Below, piece after piece: positions 59,542 through 64,000 of a DNA stretch of 64,000 nt (its first letter is position 1; each line of letters begins with the position of its first letter). Both the position numbers and the translations under genes were made by a program. The stretch spans positions 1 through 64,000 of the forward strand of contig JAFSTO010000029.1 in NCBI GenBank assembly GCA_017450435.1, read 5' to 3'. The stretch comes from Paludibacteraceae bacterium (GTDB lineage Bacteria; Bacteroidota; Bacteroidia; Bacteroidales; Paludibacteraceae). The notes under the pieces were generated by a model. That model had not been told where the DNA came from. It saw nothing but the letters and a program-made list of their open reading frames with translations, and did no database searches.

Positions 59542-60651
59542 ATGAATTACTTGATTTCAGGTGGCGGTACGGGCGGACATATTTTCCCTGCTGTCAGTAT
59601 AGCTAATGCTCTTAAGGAGCTTGACCCTCAGTGTAAAATACTCTTTGTTGGAGCTCTCGGCAGAATGGAGATGGAGCGTGTGCCTGCTGCCGGATATGAG
59701 ATAGTAGGCTTGCCCGTGAGAGGGTTCAACCGTGCTCAGCCTTGGAAAAACGTGTCGGTGGTGATAGACATGCTTCGCAGTATGCACCAAGTGAGGCGTA
59801 TCATTCGTGACTTCAAGCCCGATGCCGGTGTGGGCGTAGGAGGCTATGCCTCAGGGGCTGCAATGAAAGTGGCAGCCAGAATGGGAGTACCTATACTCCT
59901 TCAGGAGCAGAATGGCTTTGCAGGCGTCACCAATAAACTGCTGCGTGGTGACGCGAAGAAGATTTGTGTGGCATACGAGGGAATGGAGCGATTCTTCCCT
60001 GCCGACAAGATTATTCTCACCGGTAACCCTGTTCGCCAGAACCTTGAGGGAGGTAGCCGCAAGGAAGCTGCCGGGCATTTCGGACTCGACCCTGACAAAA
60101 AGACAATCCTAATCATAGGCGGATCGTTAGGCGCGCGTACTATCAATGAGAGTGTTATTAGGCATCTTGACGAACTTGGTAAGAGCGGTGTACAACTCAT
60201 TTGGCAGACGGGTAAGACTAACTACGATCGTTGCCGCGAGGCTTTCGATGCATATCAAGCAGCAAATGGCGGTAAGAGCAGTATCATTTGCACCGCTTTC
60301 CTTGACCGTATGGACCTTGCCTATGCTATAGCAGACCTTGTTATATCACGTGCCGGCGCAAGCAGTATAAGCGAACTTTGCCTGCTCGGCAAACCTGCTA
60401 TCCTCGTGCCGTCGCCTAACGTGGCTGAAGACCACCAGACGCACAACGCAATGGCGCTGGTACGTAAAGATGCCGCTATTCTCGTGAAAGACGCTGAGGC
60501 TGCGGACAGACTTGTGACCGAAGCTCTTGCACTTATCGGCGATGAGAAACGTCTCGCCTCGCTGCGCAACAATATTCTCACACTTGCCCAACGAGACTCT
60601 GCAAGACGAATAGCGGAAGAGGTGATGAAGCTCGCACGCGAGAAAAAATAA
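59542..60651 (+). CDS. murG: UDP-N-acetylglucosamine--N-acetylmuramyl-(pentapeptide) pyrophosphoryl-undecaprenol GlcNAc transferase
   Basis: Peripheral membrane GT28 enzyme that converts lipid I to lipid II. The 369-aa protein has the N-terminal glycine-rich loop ISGGGTGGHIFPAVSIANAL (about 5-24) and the second loop VGVGGYASGAAMK. The C-terminal half has IIGGSLGARTINES, SRAGASSISELCLLGKPAIL and PSPNVAEDHQTHNAMALV, which bind UDP-GlcNAc. It starts 48 nt after ftsW. The next gene begins 21 nt later and encodes an unrelated secreted protein instead of murC, so the conserved cluster is broken here. Confidence 0.96.
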   Translation: MNYLISGGGTGGHIFPAVSIANALKELDPQCKILFVGALGRMEMERVPAAGYEIVGLPVRGFNRAQPWKNVSVVIDMLRSMHQVRRIIRDFKPDAGVGVGGYASGAAMKVAARMGVPILLQEQNGFAGVTNKLLRGDAKKICVAYEGMERFFPADKIILTGNPVRQNLEGGSRKEAAGHFGLDPDKKTILIIGGSLGARTINESVIRHLDELGKSGVQLIWQTGKTNYDRCREAFDAYQAANGGKSSIICTAFLDRMDLAYAIADLVISRAGASSISELCLLGKPAILVPSPNVAEDHQTHNAMALVRKDAAILVKDAEAADRLVTEALALIGDEKRLASLRNNILTLAQRDSARRIAEEVMKLAREKK

Positions 60652-60672
60652 TTTTTCAATCCGGTAAACTAT

Positions 60673-61746
60673 ATGTGCCTCTCTATCCTATGTTTTCTTC
60701 TGCAGGTGCTGTCTATATGTGAGTCGCCGTGCGGTGAGGTGAGCTTTGAAAACACCTCAAGCGTGGTTCAGACCGTTGCTGTCATTAGCTCCACAGGTAG
60801 CAGTGTCTCCTCATTTACAATGGCCGGTGGTGCTACCGAGGTGAAGACCTTGCAGAGCGGGAAATACGTTTTCAGCGTGTGGCCTGCCAAAGAAAACTAT
60901 AGTCTCTTGGTAGGGGGGTGCGACTCTTCTGCACCCGATGAGCCGGCTTTACCTCAGTCGGATTTCCTTTTTTCGGTGTCGCCGAGTCAGAAAGTGCGTT
61001 TCTCTCCCGGTAATCTGCAGTATCAGGCATCAACCGGTACGTGGCGTTTTGCAGAGCATCAGTACGACTATGTAGGTGATGCAACGAGCGGCAACGTGAG
61101 CGAGGGCGGCAATCCGTGCGACAACTCACAAATGTCTGCCTCCTACAGCGGCTGGATTGACCTCTTTGCTTGGGGAACGAGCGGATACAACGGTAAGCAG
61201 CCGTATATGAATAGTGAAAACTACAACGACTACGGCGATGGTAGCAACGACATTGCCGCAACCAACTACGACTGGGGAGTGTATGCCACTATCAGTAACG
61301 GCAACGGTTATCAATGGCGCACGCTGACTACACAGGAGTGGGAGTATTTATTCAAAACCCGAAGTAAGTCGTTATATGGTCACGCAACAGTGTGCGGAGT
61401 AAAGGGGATTGTGCTACTGCCGGACAATTGGCAACTGCCTGACGGAATGACATTCATCTCATCCCCTGCTAATTACTATGAGAGAAATGTATATGATGCC
61501 GGGCAATGGCTACAGATGGAAGAACATGGTGCAGTGTTTCTTCCTGCTGCCGGCATGCGTCGCACAGACAATGTAGTTCTCTCTCCTGATGAAATTGGCT
61601 ATTATTGGACATCTTCATGCTACGGAGTATATGGGGCAATGAATATTTTTTTCACTTATTTCTCTGTAAATGTCGGTAATACAGGCTGGTTAGACAGCAA
61701 CAAAACTTTTCGTTTTGAAGGTTCTTCCGTCCGTCTTGTTCGTTGA
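60673..61746 (+). CDS. Secreted protein with repeated Trp/Tyr-rich 'FSPGNLQYQ' domain, unknown function
   Basis: A 357-aa exported protein (MCLSILCFLLQVLSICESPC). After a beta-sandwich of about 90 residues it contains the domain that begins FSVSPSQKVRFSPGNLQYQA and continues through YVGDATSGN, ASYSGWIDLFAWGTSGYNGK, WRTLTTQEWEYLFKTR and YYWTSSCYGVYGA. Paralogues of this domain are frequent in Bacteroidales and are distantly related to formylglycine-generating/C-type lectin-like folds. The function is unknown. No sorting tail is visible (ends SSVRLVR). Only 21 nt from the murG stop, it is probably in the same transcript, an unusual tail for a wall-synthesis operon. Confidence 0.7.
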   Translation: MCLSILCFLLQVLSICESPCGEVSFENTSSVVQTVAVISSTGSSVSSFTMAGGATEVKTLQSGKYVFSVWPAKENYSLLVGGCDSSAPDEPALPQSDFLFSVSPSQKVRFSPGNLQYQASTGTWRFAEHQYDYVGDATSGNVSEGGNPCDNSQMSASYSGWIDLFAWGTSGYNGKQPYMNSENYNDYGDGSNDIAATNYDWGVYATISNGNGYQWRTLTTQEWEYLFKTRSKSLYGHATVCGVKGIVLLPDNWQLPDGMTFISSPANYYERNVYDAGQWLQMEEHGAVFLPAAGMRRTDNVVLSPDEIGYYWTSSCYGVYGAMNIFFTYFSVNVGNTGWLDSNKTFRFEGSSVRLVR

Positions 61747-61811
61747 CTAAAATAGAATATATTTCGCTGCTTTTTCTGTCTTTGGCACGATATTTGCGCC
61801 GTAGATACGGT

Positions 61812-64000
61812 ATGAAAAAGTTATTGTCAATTCATTTTCTGCATATTTGTGCATTTCCTATTCTTCTGCTGTTTATAGTGTCGCTGCCCGCTCGTGCTCA
61901 GCAACGCATGGTGCAATACATTGTGCAAGGCCGAGTCGTTAATGAGAATAATGGCGAGCTGATAGAGATGGCGGCTGTGCGTCTGTTTACCTATTCAGGC
62001 AACGACTCAACGCTGGTGCATGGTGTGCAAACCGACCTTAACGGAGCGTTTTTTATGAAAGCTCCGACGGGTAACTATGCCGTGATAATTAGTTCTGTGG
62101 GCTATGTGCAGAAGAAAGTGGCAGTGAAGGTTGCAGGTGCTGATGTCAATCTCAAAAGTATCAAGCTGCGAGAAGATGTGCAGGTATTGGGCGAGGTGCA
62201 GGTGCGAGGTACAGCGGCAGAGATGGTGGTGCGTGGCGATACGTTAGAGTACAACGCTGCAGCATACAAAACGCAGGAGAATGCAATGGTGGAAGACCTG
62301 CTGAAGAAAATGTCGGGCGTGGAGGTGTCGTCAGACGGAACGGTGAAGGTCAACGGAGAAGAAGTGAAAGGTATCCGTATTGACGGAAAGAAATTTTTCG
62401 GAGACGACGTGCAGATGGCTACGAAGAACATCCCCGCCGAGATGATTGACAAGATTCAGGTGATTGACGAGAAGTCAGATATGGCAAAACTGACAGGTTT
62501 TGAAGACGACGATACCGAGCGAATTATAAACCTCAAGCTGAAGGAGAATCGCAAGAAAGGGCTTTTCGGCAATTTCAACGGTGCACTTGGTGCAGACGCT
62601 CTCGGCGACGACCAGACAAAGCTGTTTCACTATAACTACCGAGGTACGGCGGCAGACAAGGCAGGGCAGTTCTTCCGTGAAGATTTTCGCTACAATGCCA
62701 ATGCTTTCATGAATCTGATGCTCGGTGAGAGTCAGACTACGGTGATTGCAGGTGCAAACAATGTTAATGAGTTCCGCTCAGGCAGAGGGCGCAACTGGAG
62801 GGCGGGAAACAACTCGGGCATCACTTGGACGGAGAACCTCGGCGTCAATACAAACATAGCTGCAGGAGACAAGGTTATTTTTGGTGGAGATGCCTCACTC
62901 AACCATAGTTACAACTACACTGCTACGCAGGCGGAGAAAGAGCAATATCTGACCTCTGATGAGGGAAACCTTACGTATATTAACAACGACTCTACGGCAA
63001 AAACATCCAAGTCATGGGATGCCTCATTGAGACTGGAGATAGAGTATAATATAGATACGCTGAACAAACTGGTTTTCCAGCCGCGCATCTCATATACCAA
63101 CACGTGGTACAACCAGCAGAACGACTATCTGTATCTCAGAAAAGACAGTGTTCTCGGCGTGGCAGACTCGATGTCGTATGGAGCGCAGAAAAACGTGTCA
63201 CTTGCGGCTGAGACAGGTGCGCAACTGCGTGTTATCTACAACCATAAGTTCCTCAAGCAGGGCAGAACGCTTACCATCAACGCTTTCTCTCAGCTGACAA
63301 ACACCGACCAGACCGGAGATAATGTGGCAACGGGAACCAAGACGCTTGACCAACGGCAACTGAAGAAATCGAATGTGGTAAACTCAAACGTGCGTGTGTC
63401 ATACGTTGAACCTATTTACGGCAAGAACCATTTTCTTGAGACTGTTCTTTCTTTCCGTCATACTCTTACTTCTTCAGACAAGCGGCAGTACAGTCCTCTG
63501 CTTGATGTCCTTGGAGACTACGTCTTGCAGGGTGCCGAACCGCAATACACCGTTATCGACTCGGCGTATAGTAACACTTTTTCCAACAATTTCTTCTCCG
63601 AGACCCTCGAACTCAACTATCGTTTTGTGAACAAAGACCTTGATGTATCTGCCGGAATGCGTGTCAACCCCTCGCAAACCATCAGCCGCACACGTTATTT
63701 CAACGGAGAGGAGGCTAATATCTTTCGTAACGTATGGAATTGGGCTCCGCAGGCCACCGTCAAGTATAAGCTTGCAAAGAAGAAGTTTGTTCGCTTGCGT
63801 TATCGCGGCCGTTCAGTACAACCTTCCGTTTCGCAGATGGAGCCTGTGCGCGATAACTCTAACGCTATGTCAGAGTCTGTGGGCAATCTAAACCTGACGC
63901 CGGCTTTCCAACACTCGCTGCACTTCATGTTCTCCACTTTCAATCAGGAGACAATGGGTTCGATGTTCGGCGGCGTACACGCTAACCTTACTAAAGACGC
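61812..64000 (+). CDS. Outer-membrane beta-barrel protein with regulatory-like N-domain (TonB-dependent receptor-like), partial
   Basis: The reading frame is open from the ATG at 61812 to the end of the window without a stop, giving at least 729 residues of a 3'-truncated gene. A signal peptide (MKKLLSIHFLHICAFPILLL to ARAQ) is followed by a carboxypeptidase-regulatory-like domain (about 33-120, QGRVVNENNGELIEMAAVRL). Then comes a plug-like region (VLGEVQVRGTAAEMVVRGDT, VEDLLKKMSGVEVSSDGTVK, FFGDDVQMATKNIPAEMI) and long amphipathic barrel strands. This matches the OMP_b-brl_3 family of Bacteroidetes (PF14905) more than SusC. No SusD is seen before the edge. A weak -7 box (GATATTTG at 61789-61796) lies upstream. 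The ligand is unknown. Confidence 0.88.
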   Translation, partial: MKKLLSIHFLHICAFPILLLFIVSLPARAQQRMVQYIVQGRVVNENNGELIEMAAVRLFTYSGNDSTLVHGVQTDLNGAFFMKAPTGNYAVIISSVGYVQKKVAVKVAGADVNLKSIKLREDVQVLGEVQVRGTAAEMVVRGDTLEYNAAAYKTQENAMVEDLLKKMSGVEVSSDGTVKVNGEEVKGIRIDGKKFFGDDVQMATKNIPAEMIDKIQVIDEKSDMAKLTGFEDDDTERIINLKLKENRKKGLFGNFNGALGADALGDDQTKLFHYNYRGTAADKAGQFFREDFRYNANAFMNLMLGESQTTVIAGANNVNEFRSGRGRNWRAGNNSGITWTENLGVNTNIAAGDKVIFGGDASLNHSYNYTATQAEKEQYLTSDEGNLTYINNDSTAKTSKSWDASLRLEIEYNIDTLNKLVFQPRISYTNTWYNQQNDYLYLRKDSVLGVADSMSYGAQKNVSLAAETGAQLRVIYNHKFLKQGRTLTINAFSQLTNTDQTGDNVATGTKTLDQRQLKKSNVVNSNVRVSYVEPIYGKNHFLETVLSFRHTLTSSDKRQYSPLLDVLGDYVLQGAEPQYTVIDSAYSNTFSNNFFSETLELNYRFVNKDLDVSAGMRVNPSQTISRTRYFNGEEANIFRNVWNWAPQATVKYKLAKKKFVRLRYRGRSVQPSVSQMEPVRDNSNAMSESVGNLNLTPAFQHSLHFMFSTFNQETMGSMFGGVHANLTKD

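Overview
The window is chromosomal DNA of a member of the Bacteroidota, most likely order Bacteroidales. The evidence is a SusC/SusD pair, a T9SS-type sorting tail, BamA preceded by a DUF6089 protein and UppS, and at least a dozen promoters of the Bacteroidetes type (TTTG or TTG, 19-20 bp spacer, TAnnTTTG). Starts generally lack Shine-Dalgarno sequences. I see no phage, insertion sequence, CRISPR array or rRNA. The only RNA gene is one tRNA-Lys. No gene-free gap exceeds 300 bp. I cannot assign a genus.

Region 1 (1-2.9 kb): FtsK translocase, with a terminator/promoter overlap upstream. Region 2 (3.0-25.3 kb, all minus strand) is the most interesting part. Read in transcription order it encodes a BadF-type sugar kinase (MurK-like), MurQ etherase, SusC, SusD, two surface lipoproteins, a GHL10-type glycosidase, a 1455-residue modular secreted protein, a phosphodiester glycosidase (NAGPA/DUF2233) and a zinc amidase (Amidase_3). 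I read it as a candidate peptidoglycan/MurNAc utilisation locus. It appears to form three transcription units: murK-murQ; susC to the 1455-aa gene; NAGPA-amidase. Arrays of 7-bp repeats sit directly after three of its stop codons.

Region 3 (25.5-28.4 kb, plus strand), divergent from the kinase, holds a tandem-domain glycosyltransferase and a SpoIID/LytB protein without a signal peptide. A perfect 18-bp LacI/PurR-like palindrome lies on its promoter. Region 4 (28.5-36.8 kb): comF; divergent panB and an orphan FecCD permease with interleaved promoters; two outer-membrane barrel proteins; uppS; bamA.

Region 5 (36.8-51.0 kb, minus strand): trmO, a LolA-like carrier and an MMPL exporter, tex, a CobW GTPase with a long His/Glu tract, a secreted protein, rsmG, a YebC-family gene, an OmpA protein with thrombospondin type 3 repeats, and a lipoprotein. 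Region 6 (51.2-55.4 kb, plus strand): ketosynthase, two hot-dog dehydratases, an FAD oxidoreductase and a ketoreductase in overlapping order. They resemble the core of an aryl-polyene/flexirubin-type pathway, and the LolA/MMPL pair 11-14 kb away could be its export arm. Region 7 (55.5-64 kb): tRNA-Lys, mltG, then murD-ftsW-murG as an isolated piece of the division/cell-wall cluster, followed by a secreted protein and an outer-membrane barrel protein that runs off the window.

All functions are read from the sequence and from knowledge of the families. No database search was run.
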